From Epiperipatus broadwayi (Eukaryota > Onychophora > Udeonychophora > Euonychophora > Peripatidae), in assembly GCA_028023455.1 (NCBI GenBank), contig JAQFVV010006306.1, forward strand, positions 1,763,001 through 1,827,000: a DNA stretch of 64,000 nucleotides, written 5' to 3'. The translations under genes and the position numbers were made by a program. This document shows positions 11,061 to 23,038 of this stretch, in pieces; position 1 is the stretch's first letter; each line of letters begins with the position of its first letter. The notes beneath the pieces are model-generated. The model saw only the letters and a program-made list of their open reading frames with translations. It had not been told where the DNA came from and did no database searches.

Positions 11061-11128
11061 GATGTTAAATTTACTGCCCTTACAACTTTGACACAAACCA
11101 CTTGATGGAAGTATATTAATAATTTTTA

Positions 11129-11205
11129 AGCCAATAAACATCACATGATCACCACTTCATATGCTTGTTGTGTGTGGCAATATGTATAGTGAGTTTTGCC
11201 TGTTT
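11129..11205. mobile_element. Family 1 HHR repeat, internally deleted remnant (77 bp)
   Basis: Only the two ends remain: AGCCAATAAACATCACATG on the left and TGAGTTTTGCCTGTTT on the right. The 12-bp direct repeat TAATAATTTTTA at 11117-11128 and 11206-11217 marks the insertion and confirms where the element ends lie. Confidence 0.65.
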
Positions 11206-11289
11206 TAATAATTTTTATTAGTCATTCATTAAACTACAGATTATCCATTTAATAAATAATATTTCTGTACTATAATTTTCACTATACCA

Positions 11290-11510
11290 CTCTCACACAA
11301 AGTCGAGACTGGTTTCTATCTCCGCTTAACACCTTTTGGAGGGTGTAATCATAAACATATGACCAAAGAAATATAAAAAGATGTACGATCCCCAAGATGC
11401 ACATTTCATGCTGAACTAGCACCATTAGTTGGCCACAGATTAAAACCTCTTATACAAATCTCTATCATTGATTGGTATATATGTATAAATAGCTAATTAC
11501 TATAGTTTAG
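11290..11510 (-). repeat. Family 3 HHR/SINE-like repeat
   Basis: Minus strand: CCAACTAATGG, TGCT-AGTTC-AGCA stem II, GAAAT, GTGCATCTTGG. The hammerhead architecture is clear but the first core box is mutated. GCATGAAATGTGC and the flanking order match 10870-11060, about 400 bp away. Confidence 0.55.
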
Positions 11511-11517
11511 TAGAGTT

Positions 11518-11944
11518 TGAAAATGGTGTAGTAAAAATTACATCCAGATTTTACCATTTGATTAAATCCACTTTTGAATAAAATAGAAATAATTATAAAA
11601 ACAATTACTAATAAAATTATTTAATTTGTTTCAGAATAGAATAAGTACAGAAAATAATAATAAAATAGAAAAGAAACAAATAATAAAAAATAATAAAAGC
11701 AAAGTAGCAATAAAAATCCATATTTACCTAGAATAGGAAGTGTACGTGTAATATGCAATTATTAGCGGTGATATAACAAGGGCTGCAATTGAATTACTAA
11801 ACTGTTGACAAAGTTTGTCAATATCTTGGGTGATACGCTGATCTCTAAAAACAAGCAGTCAAAAAATATTTTTCAACGAAATAAGCAAAAAAAAAAAAGG
11901 TTAACTACAGTATTACCTATTATACATTAATGTGAACATAATTA
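11518..11944. other. AT-rich spacer, nothing recognised
   Basis: No gene or repeat recognised. Confidence 0.4.
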
Positions 11945-11981
11945 AAAATAGCTCTTAACAAGCTTTTCAGAATATCACTAT

Positions 11982-12021
11982 CCCCAGACCGGTTTCATGC
12001 TTTTGGCATTCCTCAGTGAGG
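11982..12021 (-). ncRNA. Hammerhead ribozyme, family 2, consensus core
   Basis: Minus strand: CCTCA, CTGAGGA, stem II ATGC-CAAAA-GCAT (4 bp), GAAA, ACCGGT, C, TGGGG. All core positions fit CTGANGA..GAAA..TH. The best stem II in the window. Confidence 0.75.
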
Positions 12022-12334
12022 TGCTAGGATATTCAAGCAGGTTAAGCCCAGCACTTTACCTAATGGTTAACTATTAAGTAGAAAATCTGAATTTTCAGAC
12101 AACATATATCTTCAAATCCAGCTATCTAACTTAAATAGCCATATGGGACTGAACTAAGTTCAGATACACCATATACTAATAGTTTTAGCAATATAAAATC
12201 ACCAAACCCTTAAGACCAAAAACAATAATTGCAAGGAAATCAAGTCATATATCACGTGACTTAATTTAATAAACATGTATTACAAATTTTATATAATGAG
12301 CGTGCCAATACTCTTAACAATCTTTTCAGAATAT

Positions 12335-12374
12335 CCCCAGACCGGTTTCATGCTTTTGGCATTCCTCAATGAGA
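12335..12374 (-). ncRNA. Hammerhead-like ribozyme, family 2, C3 mutated
   Basis: Same as the upstream unit, but the core box reads TTGAGGA instead of CTGAGGA and stem I is TCTCA. Stem II ATGC-CAAAA-GCAT and GAAAC are kept. Probably inactive. Confidence 0.6.
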
Positions 12375-12720
12375 CGATACGATATCCAAGCATCAGATTT
12401 AAAATATCAGGTCAAGCCCAGCATTTTATCAAATGATTAACTATTAAGTAGAAAATCTGAAATTTTCAGACATCTATATGTCTTCAAATCCAACTATCTA
12501 ACTTAAATAGCCATATAAGACTGAACTAAGTTCAGATACGCCATATATAAATAGCTTTAGCAATATAAAATTGTCAAAGCCTTAAGAGCAAAAACAATAA
12601 TTGCAAGGAAATCAAATCATATGTCACGTGACTTAATTTAATAAGCTTGCATTAATTTCAGACTTTTTACTAAAGTGCAGGGCTTGACCTGGTATTTTAA
12701 ATCTAATGCTAGAATATTTT

Positions 12721-13310
12721 ATTGTAAAATCTTTCATCCAACTCACGCTTATTTTTTTAATAATTTAGTGCGGTTACAATTTAATTTTAATGATATTTTT
12801 GTATTTTCACTTGATTTTTATTTGTAAATGTCAATCAAACTTAGTCGTACAAACTTCTATATCCCGCTGTGGAATAGAGGGGGGGGGATATTTAATTATT
12901 TCATATCTTCATTTCTAAACAGCTTATAAGATTGAGTTTGTCTGTTAAATGAATATATGTTTTTTTTTTAAAATATTTTATCGTAAATTTATACAAAATG
13001 TATAAATATTTTTGCAATCTGGGGTGGATCCTGATGTCCGTCAATTTATTGATTTCTTTTTCTTAATCACCATCGCCAAAAGGCTGGCAACCAATTATTA
13101 TTTTGTTATTTGCACTTTTAAGTGTGTGAATTTTAATTTTTTTTATATGTTAATAAAATAGTATTGATTCAAAAAAGGGGAGAACTGCACGCTTAATTTA
13201 ATTATAGTTTTAACTTCCGATAAATGACTTTATCTTACATGGGTCATTATTTTATCATATCATTACTATTTGTTAAACCATTTAGGGCTTCACTTTAGTA
13301 TTTAAATCTA
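12721..13310. other. AT-rich spacer, nothing recognised
   Basis: A G-run lies at about 12881. No gene or repeat recognised. Confidence 0.35.
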
Positions 13311-13733
13311 ATGATTTTATATTCTTATAATAGTGTTGCTAGCATATGTCAGACATTATTAATGAGCCACATAAGGGCCTTGATCTTGATTCGCCTGTAC
13401 CTCATTCGGGGGATTCCTGATCATCTTCGTTTGTCATTCTTCTCCTTAAAGTATATATTTACATACTGCTTTGATTTGTCCATATCTCACTCCAGGGATT
13501 TAAAGTCTTCCATCTCTTTTAGTGTTCTCGTTCATAACAGGGATATAAGTCTACTCCCTGGAACAAGCAAGGTTAGTGTAGTTGAAGCTCTGTATGGCTT
13601 TGCCATAATACAGACCCATAGCAATTTCCTACCTACATTTTTCCTTTCGATACTCCTCAGCTGGAAGCTGGTGTACCACCTTAAAATCGGAGGTTTTCTT
13701 GATCAAAGCTACCACACTCTCTCACTGACATAA
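13311..13733. other. GC-richer unrecognised segment (possible transposon or gene relic)
   Basis: About 420 bp stand out from the AT-rich surroundings in base composition. A 140-codon frame is open on the plus strand (13311-13733) but its product has no motif I recognise. A second plus-strand frame reads MSDIINEPHKG and then stops after about 24 codons. The segment may be a fragment of an old transposase gene, an exon or a non-coding RNA. I assign no function. Confidence 0.3.
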
Positions 13734-14640
13734 TGCTAGCACCGCAATTTCTTAAAGTTTATTTTTAGCCTGTTTGACAAAATAAACTGTAATGATGTGT
13801 GATAATGAAACGTTTTTCTTTTTATAATATTTTTCGTTGGAGTTTTAGATCCAACTTCTCAGAAAACTGCTCTCCCCTTTATTGAAATAAACCATTCCCA
13901 TATTTATAGAGTTTCGCAATATTCGATTGTTAAATGTCGAAAATGTTTAATAAATAAATGTTTTTAGTATACTTTGATCAGAATGTATCATTATTTAATT
14001 GTTATGAATAAAAGCTATGAATAAAAATAAAGTTATGTATCAAATACCAAGGGCATTATATTCAAGTCCTATAATCAGCGAAACTCTATTATTGTCTCTT
14101 TACATATGTTTTCTAAATATATAAAACGTCCACCAATCACCCAGATAAATCTGTTTCTGTACCATTAAATAAAATCCGATTTCCAAATATATGTTCAGTA
14201 TTGTAACGCTGCACTAAATTGATATCTATTAAAATAAAAATAATTGACTCCAGTTTGTAAAATATTTGTAACCAAAATAAAGTTTAAAATGAGTGAAGTT
14301 GATTATATATATAAAATCATCTTGAATTTTGTAAAAATAAATATTCATATTTTTAAACTTAATCCAGTTGTTTGAATCTTATTAATATATTTATGTATGT
14401 TTTTAACATATCTCGGGTTCACTCAATCTCTCATTTTCATCACCAGTTGAGTTCTCATGCAAAACGTTGTAGCACCAGGCCAATGAATTCATGTAGTATC
14501 ACAGTAGATGTTGTCCATAGTGTTATAGATTTGGGGGTGGGCAATTAGGTTAGAATTCATGATTGCTCCTGACCTGTCTATCTCGGGCATAATTGAATTC
14601 AGGGTACTTTTGCTTAGATTCTAAATCTTCTTGGATGGAC
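13734..14640. other. AT-rich spacer, probably includes the PLE family B 3' UTR
   Basis: No gene recognised. Homology to the inverted copy at 23732-24080 stops near 14660, so the exact 3' end of the PLE is not resolved. Confidence 0.3.
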
Positions 14641-14649
14641 ATGCATTTT

Positions 14650-15004
14650 TGACCAGTACACTACTGACCTTTCCTATAATTCATTATTTCTATCAATTTA
14701 TTTATATATCTCCCTTTATATTACTTTCCATTCTTTATCCATTACCCAATTATTCGTTAAATCAATTGACGTTTTGTAAATATTCATACATGTATTTATA
14801 TTATATTTTATATAATTTGTTTCATATATTTTCCTTCTATTTATTTCCTTTATATAATTTAATGGTCTTATGTTTTTAATACAATCGATTTTATGTCTAA
14901 ATTTTAAATAATAAACATATAATACAGATCTATCATCCCTCCTTTCAATAGCACTATGATGTTCTTTTGCCCTTTGTTTTAATCGTTTAGATGTTTGTCC
15001 ATAA
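14650..15004 (-). pseudogene. PLE family B, 3' portion of GIY-YIG domain (left of insertion)
   Basis: On the minus strand, starting at the LTR-element border, the frame gives YGQTSKRLKQRAKEH, then SAIERRDD, LKFRHKIDCIK. This is the second half of a GIY-YIG nuclease; the first half, ending at KMVFY, lies at 23039 on the other side of the 8-kb LTR element. The break falls exactly at the YxG part of the catalytic motif. The inverted copy at 23732-24080 encodes the same region and agrees closely. ATAA (15001-15004) is the target-site duplication. Confidence 0.8.
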
Positions 15005-17145
15005 TGTGACAGTCAGATGATGTATGTTGATTTAACCCAGTTCGAATACTAGGCGAAAGTACCTCAAGGCCAACCATACGCGAGATATTAAATCAAGAAT
15101 ACTATGACCTCTGCCCTATTCGTCGAGTCTCGAAGCTATTATGAACCGAACAACACTATCTGAGCCACACATAAATTATTTTTCAACCGGCCACAAAGCT
15201 TAGCAACAGCGGTAGAGACATGGACGGGAAATCCTAAGGAGCTAAATAGTTAAATGTGTGTAAAAGTACTAAGAAATGTGTTTTGCGTTATGCGTGCCTG
15301 GATCATTGAAAAGTAAAATACAGCATTATAATAAAATTAGGAAACTCAAGCTTTTGATAGTTAAATAATATGTTTAATTAATGGCTTTAAAATATGAATA
15401 ATGATTTAAGGGCCTCCGCTATTCCTCTAAATTAATGAAACAAAATAATTAGACAATAAAAACGGATTAATATGTTTGCGGTCTAAATCTTTTCCCAATT
15501 TTAATAAAATTGTCAACTCGATCTTCTCGATAAAGTACAATAAAAAAAGGATCTTTCGCAAAGCATTTCTAATTGCTTTGCGCTAAAAACAGTGTTTAAA
15601 AATTATTTAAAACGTATATAGTTAAATCAGATATACGTAAAGCTAATGGCGGACAAAAGAGGCGTTATCAAAGAGATCAAGTTGGCACACAAAAGAAAAT
15701 GACTCGTATTTAATTAACAAACATAAATAAAACTGGAAAGAGATTTTAAATGAACAAAAATTAACTATTAACTTAACCGCAATGGGATATTAAATATTTA
15801 CACAGGTTAGTAAGGAAGAATAGCGAAGGGAAAAAGGTTAAATATAGATAGATGATCACACAATATATATATAATTAAGACTCATCTAATAAAAATGGTT
15901 ACATAGCAAATACATATCAATTCAATGAAGCAATTAAACAAATATATGAACAAAAGGTAGCATAAGAAATAGTTCAATAGAGGAGATACGATTACCGTCC
16001 TTTTTCCTTGGTCATGTTCCCTACGGCGTTCGTGGCTTGATCCGACCGTCGAGATGTAGTTGTCCGGACAATGAAAATATGTAGTATGGTTTCACGAAAA
16101 GTTCTCCAGACACGGCACAGAGTTCAGATGACTATTGAGTGGATATTAAGGCATTTTGAATGGTATTCCGGAACCTCGGCGATAGGCAAAGCTATTTATT
16201 TGCCTAGCCGAGCATAGTAGAATCTATCAAACTTATATGATTTTTAGCTTGAGCAGGTTCAAGCTTCTTCATGATTGGTAGACAACAGTTGTAGACTTTT
16301 GGGAATAAAATCACGAACAAAATCTGACAGAGTTCTCCTAAGAGAAATCTGAATGCACCTGGCAATAGCAAAATCTGAATCAATCTTGCAATAGCAAACT
16401 CTGAAAGAATCACCTTCACAAGAAAAATCAGAATCAACTGAATCCTTCAAAAGGAAAAATCTGAATCCCTCAAAAGGAAAAATCTGAATAATGTGAATTC
16501 TTCAAAAAGAAAAAATCTGAATACTCAATCTTTTGTTCTCCCTTCTATTTATACCCTCTCTGTCAGCTACCTTCTATTGTTTGTATGATCTGAGATCTTG
16601 ATAAGCCCCCCCATGCTCCTTTGTTTCAAAGCAACACTTTCTAAAAATAACTTTAACTTTTTTACTCTAACTTTCTTACTTCAAAGTTTGAATTCTCTTA
16701 ATTAAAAAGAAAGAAAGAGAAGGCCATCTTTAATTACACTTGAATGGCTCACTAATTAAAACTATACATTCTTTTAGAAAATGTTGGTGGGCTTATCTCA
16801 AAATCAAATCATACTAAATATTTTAACAGAATTTTAACAACAATATATTATTTTTTTTATAGTAGAATAAGCATTTTATTTCAGCAGAATTTTGCATTAA
16901 CTCATATATATACGCTAGATGTATATATATGTTTGACTAATAGGTTAAGCAATTTTTATTAATAGAATGAAATTTATTTAAAACAAAATATTTAAATGTA
17001 ATACACATTTAATAAGCATAATTATTTTTAACTCTAATGCAAAACCCTGCTGATATTGGACTATAAACTTAATTTAGGTCTACAATATTAATCAAGTTTA
17101 TAGGAAGATGTGAAGCATGGATTGGACTTCAGATCCATTGCTTCA
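15005..17145 (-). repeat. LTR (3' LTR in element orientation)
   Basis: 2141 bp, nearly identical to 20900-23038. It includes a TATA box on the minus strand at 16541-16555 (GGTATAAATAGAAGG), and downstream of it short repeats with AATCTGAAT and TTCAAAAGG units (16280-16530). Small minus-strand frames at 16204-16450 lie inside this repeat-rich leader and are not taken as genes. Confidence 0.85.
16541..16555 (-). promoter_or_regulatory. LTR TATA box
   Basis: GGTATAAATAGAAGG on the minus strand, repeated in the other LTR at about 22436-22450. A strong TATA consensus placed to drive transcription in the same direction as the internal ORF. Confidence 0.6.
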
Positions 17146-17388
17146 TTTCCCAATAGTTAGTGAACAAAAAAAAATGTTAAAAAAAAATGCTGTTGCTTCA
17201 GGTCAGAGGTAAGAATTTTGTGCCAGGTGAGTTCAAGCCTACTCTTTATTTGCTGTAATATTTAATTTGTTGCTACCTACGGTTTTTCTTTCTTTTACTA
17301 AATAACTAACAGTTTATCCATAATTCAATCTTCTGTGTCTTAAATTGGGTCTGTGTTGTATTTAGCCTAACATGGTATGTATCTATTT

Positions 17389-18258
17389 TTAATTTGCATA
17401 TTTTCCGGGGTCTGGTGGTACATAAAGTTTTATGTTTGTAGCATTATACTGTCTTTGTAGGCTGAGATTATTTTTCCAAAACAAAACACTTATTCCACAC
17501 TTCTTTTTTAACAAATGAGGGCCTTTATATATTGGAAAAAACTTTTTTACTTCTCTCTGCACTATACTAGTTGGCCTCAGATCTCTCAGCCACACTTGCT
17601 TCCTTTGCCTGAATTGATATTGGCGGTTTCGTTTTGTCTTCCGATGCAGCACTGCCCGTCTTAATCGTTCGCTTGTGATCTTTTGGTTTCCTAGTTGGTC
17701 TATTTTCTCCTCTTCCACTAAGATTTTGGTTTTGAATACCTGAAGACATGCTGTGGCATACTGCAAATGTATCGGAGTAGCTCCAGTCAAGTCACTCATT
17801 TTATTATTAATGTCTTGTCCCATCTTTTCAGTTTCGTTTACCAAATCCACAGTCTGAAGCGTCATTGTGCTCTTGCTATCCTCTATGATTCGACAATTTT
17901 GTTCTCCACTTTGCCTTCTGTGTTTGACTGACAAGTCCAAGTGGTGACTATCTTTACATACTTCTTCATCAATCAGTGATTCAACCTGAATATCACCTTG
18001 CTCTTGTTGGTCTTGTCCCTTTCCCTGATTATCATCATCTGGTAATACTTTTGTTCTGGTAGTATGTTGTTGCTGGAGACCCATGTTTTCCTCCAAACGG
18101 TTCAGTCTTTGTGATGTCATATTCATGAATTCTTGGAACATGTTCATCATCATTTTGTATCCTTGTCTCATTTCTGTGATGAGATCTTTCACATTGTTTT
18201 CTTGGTCACTATGAGTACATATTGACCTATAAACTTCGCCTCTCTTCTGTTCCTCCAT
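17389..18258 (-). CDS. Gag-like coiled coil fused to integrase C-terminal tail (289 aa)
   Basis: The ATG at 18258 opens a frame of 289 codons. Residues ~1-75 form a charged Met/Gln-rich coiled coil (EMRQGYKMMMNMFQEF), followed by an acidic Gln-rich linker. From about residue 158 the protein looks like the end of a Ty3/Gypsy Pol: TGATPIHLQYA matches the end of the integrase core, then QYQFRQRKQVWLRDL and FPIYKGPHLL match the C-terminal GPY/F-type module. Everything between (protease, RT, RNase H, integrase DDE core) is missing, yet the frame is open across the join. It is either an internal-deletion product or a maintained small protein. Function unknown; the two halves are recognised from family features only. 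Confidence 0.6.
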   Translation of the reverse strand: MEEQKRGEVYRSICTHSDQENNVKDLITEMRQGYKMMMNMFQEFMNMTSQRLNRLEENMGLQQQHTTRTKVLPDDDNQGKGQDQQEQGDIQVESLIDEEVCKDSHHLDLSVKHRRQSGEQNCRIIEDSKSTMTLQTVDLVNETEKMGQDINNKMSDLTGATPIHLQYATACLQVFKTKILVEEEKIDQLGNQKITSERLRRAVLHRKTKRNRQYQFRQRKQVWLRDLRPTSIVQREVKKFFPIYKGPHLLKKKCGISVLFWKNNLSLQRQYNATNIKLYVPPDPGKYAN

Positions 18259-20899
18259 TTTTGCCTAATATTGGCTATTTTGTTATAAAACAATTTATTT
18301 CTAAAACGTATTTTAATAACAATCTATATAAGTATATTGTATTACGTGTATCTAGGAGCTATATCCTGTATGTGAAGAAAAATTTTAGTTCTTTAAAAAA
18401 ATAAGTCAGTATTCTAAATTCTTTATGTTTTCAGAAATTAACTTTGCCTACCTCACGAGGTCCCATCTTAAACCTATGCCTATGTGTCTGTTTGTTCATG
18501 AAAAAAATATCAAATCCTGCCGTGTCTGTTTTAATATTTATACTACATATATTCTCCTCACTTTATTTATTTATATATTTCACTTAAATATCACTGCTAC
18601 TTTGTTACTATATCATTAAAAATAATAAACTTACAGCTTGACCTGACTTTCTCCGACACCTGAAACAACTAAAAAATGCATTTACATTAATACAAGTATA
18701 TATATAAAAAAATATGTGAGCAAAATATACGTAAGTCATGTTTAAAAATTATTTTGGCTCACTACACATACATTTTTATTTTGATCATCTACTATAGTTT
18801 GGTTTATTTGATATCCGATATGAGAGATTGCACTTGCCGACAAATTTATTTGAGAAGGGCGCCAGTCGACAAGACAATGGCCATATCAAATATACATATT
18901 AATGGATAATGATCCAAGCACACATTTATAAGGGTTTATAAAGTTTCAATGCAATTAAAATTTTACTTTGCGTTTCAGTTCACTTTAAAAAAAATTTAAT
19001 TTGATTCTGCTGAACGAAAAAAATAATCTCTGCATGAATAAGTAAATGCTATTTTAAATGACACAATATTATTTAAATCTAAGACGTATAACAACTAAGT
19101 ACGGTAATTTGTCTGACCTGGGATCGAAACCACGCTACCGTTTTGGTCATGACACACAAAAAAACAATTTAAACAGCCAAAGTATGATTAACAAAACAAA
19201 ATATACACAAAACATTAAAAATAAAAGTAAAATCCCATGATAACTGCCACTCCGAATTATGAACCTGGGATCGAAACCAACTACCATTTTGGTCACAACC
19301 CGAAATAGATGAACAATTATCAAGCAATTTTACAGAATCACGCATTGAGATCAAAAACTGTCTAAAAAACATTTATATAAAAATGGGTTTTACCAAACTA
19401 TAATGAAGTGTATACCATATACACCCATATATATGAATAAGCATATATATGACTACATATAAATATACAAACAGATATACCTATACAAATATTTCTTTTA
19501 TTATCATGTACATGGATTTATTAGAAAGATGTCATATTGCAAACCGCATACTCCTATTATTTCAGGCTAGTAAACGCTGGTCGCAACTATGACAAGGAAG
19601 CAATGATTGCAGACGTAGACCTATTATTTCAGGCTACTCAGCAATCCTAAACTCTAAAGTGTAAGGGGTCTTCACCTCAACGGTTACTCTAAGGGACTTC
19701 ACCAAACATGGTTACTAAAAAACAAGGGCTTCACCTAACGGTTACTCAAAGGGTCTTCACCTAACGGTTACTCAATAAATGATTCAATAGCATAATCCGA
19801 AATGGAGAAAAAAAATCTTAACTAAAGGGTGGCTGACATATATGTTATACAAAAATATATCTTTAATATATATATTTATTAACGAACATACGCATTTACT
19901 TTTCTTATAAGATAAAATTAAGTTTGCTAGTATTGAAACAAAACTTAATTTATATATGTTTGCGAGGAAACGTAATTTCAAAATCTTTAAAAAGGAAAGA
20001 AAAAAAATTTACATGATTACAATTATTCAATATAAAGAAACGAAACGCAGAGAAAGTGAAAAAAATATTTGCTAACACCATACGTTGACACGTGTTAATT
20101 TGAACTTATCAAAAACTTTTTGATCTTCAAAAAAAAATTCTATTAATGGAAAAATGTTATCTCTTAGATCTTCACAAAAATTTATACAAACGGAAAATTT
20201 TTTTTTATTATCTATTTGTAATTTTTACTAAAATATTAACACTATCGTATATATGTTATATTTCGAAAAACATTATTATTTCAAAACTTCTCATATTTGA
20301 GCAATACTAAAAATAATCTAAAGTACGAAAGCTAATTTAAGGGAGGGCGGGTGGGTATATATTTGACACTTCCGCCTCATCGAAGCTATATACTTTATAC
20401 GACAAAAAAAATATGGCGACTGGTCATGACAAATCTACTCATTAGGAAAAAAAAATTTGGTTTAACTCTGAAATCTACTTTTATAATCACAAACAAAAAC
20501 AACTAACGGAGTGTTAACTTTTTAAATATAAAATATTCATTTCATATATATATTAAACTCGGGAAAAAAAATGTTTAGCTTATGACACATTTAACTTTTT
20601 AATTAATTCAAAAAAATGACATTTGGCTCACATTAGGAAACAAAACTTGGAATACGGAGAAAAAAAAATTCTTATACGTCTACCTATTCCTATTCTTCCA
20701 ATAAAAAAATGAAATTCGGCCCACGCTGTTGACAGAATACGGAGAAAAAAATCTACATATATATTATTCATTAATTTAAAACAGAAAAAGAAAAAACATT
20801 ATACACACATACAAATGTTATACAGGGCATTGCAGGGTATGGAAAATTTCGAATAGCCACACGATGGGCGTCCAGAATTACGGAAAAAAAAAAATCTAC
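18259..20899 (-). other. Non-coding interior of the LTR element
   Basis: 2.6 kb between the 5' LTR and the ORF without a usable frame. It holds a pair of similar stretches with CCTGGGATCGAAACCA (about 19117 and 19263), four short direct repeats around CTTCACCTAACGGTTACTC (19668-19775), and several copies of TACGGAGAAAAAAA (20650-20890). A possible primer-binding site, TGGACGCCCATCGTG on the minus strand, lies about 28 bp inside the 5' LTR border. Confidence 0.5.
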
Positions 20900-23038
20900 T
20901 GTGACAGTCAGATGATGTATGTTGATTTAACCCAGTTCGAATACTAGGCGAAAGTACCTCAAGGCCAACCATACGCGAGATATTAAATCAAGAATACTAT
21001 GACCTCTGCCCTATTCGTCGAGTCTCGAAGCTATTATGAACCGAACAACACTATCTGAGCCACACATAAATTATTTTTCAACCGGCCACAAAGCTTAGCA
21101 ACAGCGGTAGAGACATGGACGGGAAATCCTAAGGAGCTAAATAGTTAAAATGTGTGTAAAAGTACTAAGAAATGTGTTTTGCGTTATGCGTGCCTGGATC
21201 ATTGAAAAGTAAAATAAAGCATTATAATAAAATTAGGAAACTCAAGCTTTTGATAGTTAAATAATATGTTTAATTAATGGCTTTAAAATATGAATAATGA
21301 TTTAAGGGCCTCCGCTATTCCTCTAAATTAATGAAACAAAATAATTAGACAATAAAAACGGATTAATATGTTTGCGGTCTAAATCTTTTCCCAATTTTAA
21401 TAAAATTGTCAACTCGATCTTCTCGATAAAGTACAATAAAAAAGGATCTTTCGCAAAGCATTTCTAATTGCTTTGCGCTAAAAACAGTGTTTAAAAATTA
21501 TTTAAAACGTATATAGTTAAATCAGATATACGTAAAGCTAATGGCGGACAAAAGAGGCGTTATCAAAGAGATCAAGTTGGCACACAAAAGAAAATGACTC
21601 GTATTTAATTAACAAACATAAATAAAACTGGAAAGAGATTTTAAATGAACAAAAATTAACTATTAACTTAACCGTAATGGGATATTAAATATTTACACAG
21701 GTTAGTAAGGAAGAATAGCGAAGGGAAAAAGGTTAAATATAGATAGATGATCACACAATATATATATAATTAAGACTCGTCTAATAAAAATGGTTACATA
21801 GCAAATACATATCAATTCAATGAAGCAATTAAACAAATATATGAACAAAAGGTAGCATAAGAAATAGTTCAATAGAGGAGATACGATTACCGTCCTTTTT
21901 CCTTGGTCATGTTCCCTACGGTGTTCGTGGCTTGATCCGACCGTCGAGATGTAGTTGTCCGGACAATGAAAATATGTAGTATGGTTTCACGAAAAGTTCT
22001 CCAGACACGGCACAGAGTTCAGATGACTATTGAGTGGATATTAAGGCATTTTGAATGGTATTCCGGAACCTCAGCGATAGGCAAAGCTATTTATTTGCCT
22101 AGCCGAGCATAGTAGAATCTATCAAACTTATATGATTTTTAGCTTGAGCAGGTTCAAGCTTCTTCATGATTTGTAGACAACAGTTGTAGACTTTTGGGAA
22201 TAAAATCACGAACAAAATCTGACAGAGTTCTCCTAAGAGAAATCTGAATGCACCTGGCAATAGCAAAATCTGAATCAATCTTGCAATAGCAAACTCTGAA
22301 AGAATCACCTTCACAAGGAAAATCAGAATCAACTGAATCCTTCAAAAGGAAAAATCTGAATCCCTCAAAAGGAAAAATCTGAATAATGTGAATTCTTCAA
22401 AAAGAAAAATCTGAATACTCAATCTTTTGTTCTCCCTTCTATTTATACCCTCTCTGTCAGCTACCTTCTATTGTTTGTATGATCTGAGATCTTGATAAGC
22501 CCCCCCATGCTCCTTTGTTTCAAAGCAACACTTTCTAAAAATAACTTTAACTTTTTTACTCTAACTTTCTTACTTCAAAGTTTGAATTCTCTTAATTAAA
22601 AAGAAAGAAAGAGAAGGCCATCTTTAATTACACTTGAATGGCTCACTAATTAAAACTATACATTCTTTTAGAAATGTTGGTGGGCTTATCTCAAAATCAA
22701 ATCATACTAAATATTTTAACAGAATTTTAACAACAATATATTATTTCTTTTATAGTAGAATAAGCATTTTATTTCAGCAGAATTTTGCATTAACTCATAT
22801 ATATACGCTAGATGTATATATATGTTTGACTAATAGGTTAAGCACTTTTTCTTAATAGAATGAAATTTATTTAAAACAAAATATTTAAATGTAATACACA
22901 TTTAATAAGCATAATTATTTTTAACTCTAATGCAAAACCCTGCTGATATTGGACTATAAACTTAATTTAGGTCTACAATATTAATCAAGTTTATAGGAAG
23001 ATGTGAAGCATGGATTGGACTTCAAATCCATTGCTTCA
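20900..23038 (-). repeat. LTR (5' LTR in element orientation)
   Basis: 2139 bp direct copy of 15005-17145. Visible differences are mostly single bases and homopolymer length changes. Followed by the duplicated target ATAA at 23039-23042. Confidence 0.85.

Larger units (their letters stand above)
11945..12720 (-). mobile_element. Tandem pair of family 2 HHR units (~355-bp period)
   Basis: Two head-to-tail units: CTCTTAACAAGCTTTTCAG at about 11952 recurs as CTCTTAACAATCTTTTCAG at about 12311. Each contains, in order, a minus-strand hammerhead, CCCAGCA, ATTAAGTAGAAAATCTGA, GAACTAAGTTCAG, TTTAGCAATATAAAAT, and CACGTGACTTAATTTAATAA. A further piece of inverted arm follows at 12670-12720. Head-to-tail hammerhead units with a fixed period resemble animal retrozymes or hammerhead satellites, where RNA multimers are cut into monomers. 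Confidence 0.7.
15005..23038 (-). mobile_element. LTR retrotransposon, 8.03 kb, Ty3/Gypsy-like deletion derivative
   Basis: Two direct repeats of about 2.14 kb (15005-17145 and 20900-23038) begin TGTGACAG and end TTGCTTCA on the plus strand, so they carry TG..CA ends. ATAA flanks the whole at 15001-15004 and 23039-23042. Orientation is minus: the only large ORF (17389-18258), a TATA box in the LTR and a purine run (GGGAAA) next to the left LTR agree. The two LTRs differ at about 15 positions, so the insertion is recent. The 3.75-kb interior lacks protease, RT and RNase H, so the element must depend on another copy. It sits inside a PLE. Confidence 0.85.

Noticed and set aside
14400-14480. Hammerhead in PLE B tail (ATCACCAGTTGAG..AAAACGTTG)
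   Set aside because: Neither strand has CTGANGA and GAAA in the right order.
14631-14879. 82-codon plus-strand ORF of hydrophobic residues
   Set aside because: It is the reverse-strand shadow of the PLE B C-terminus and 3' UTR.
16204-16450. Small minus-strand ORFs in the LTR
   Set aside because: They lie in the short-repeat leader, are repeated in the second LTR and encode nothing recognisable.
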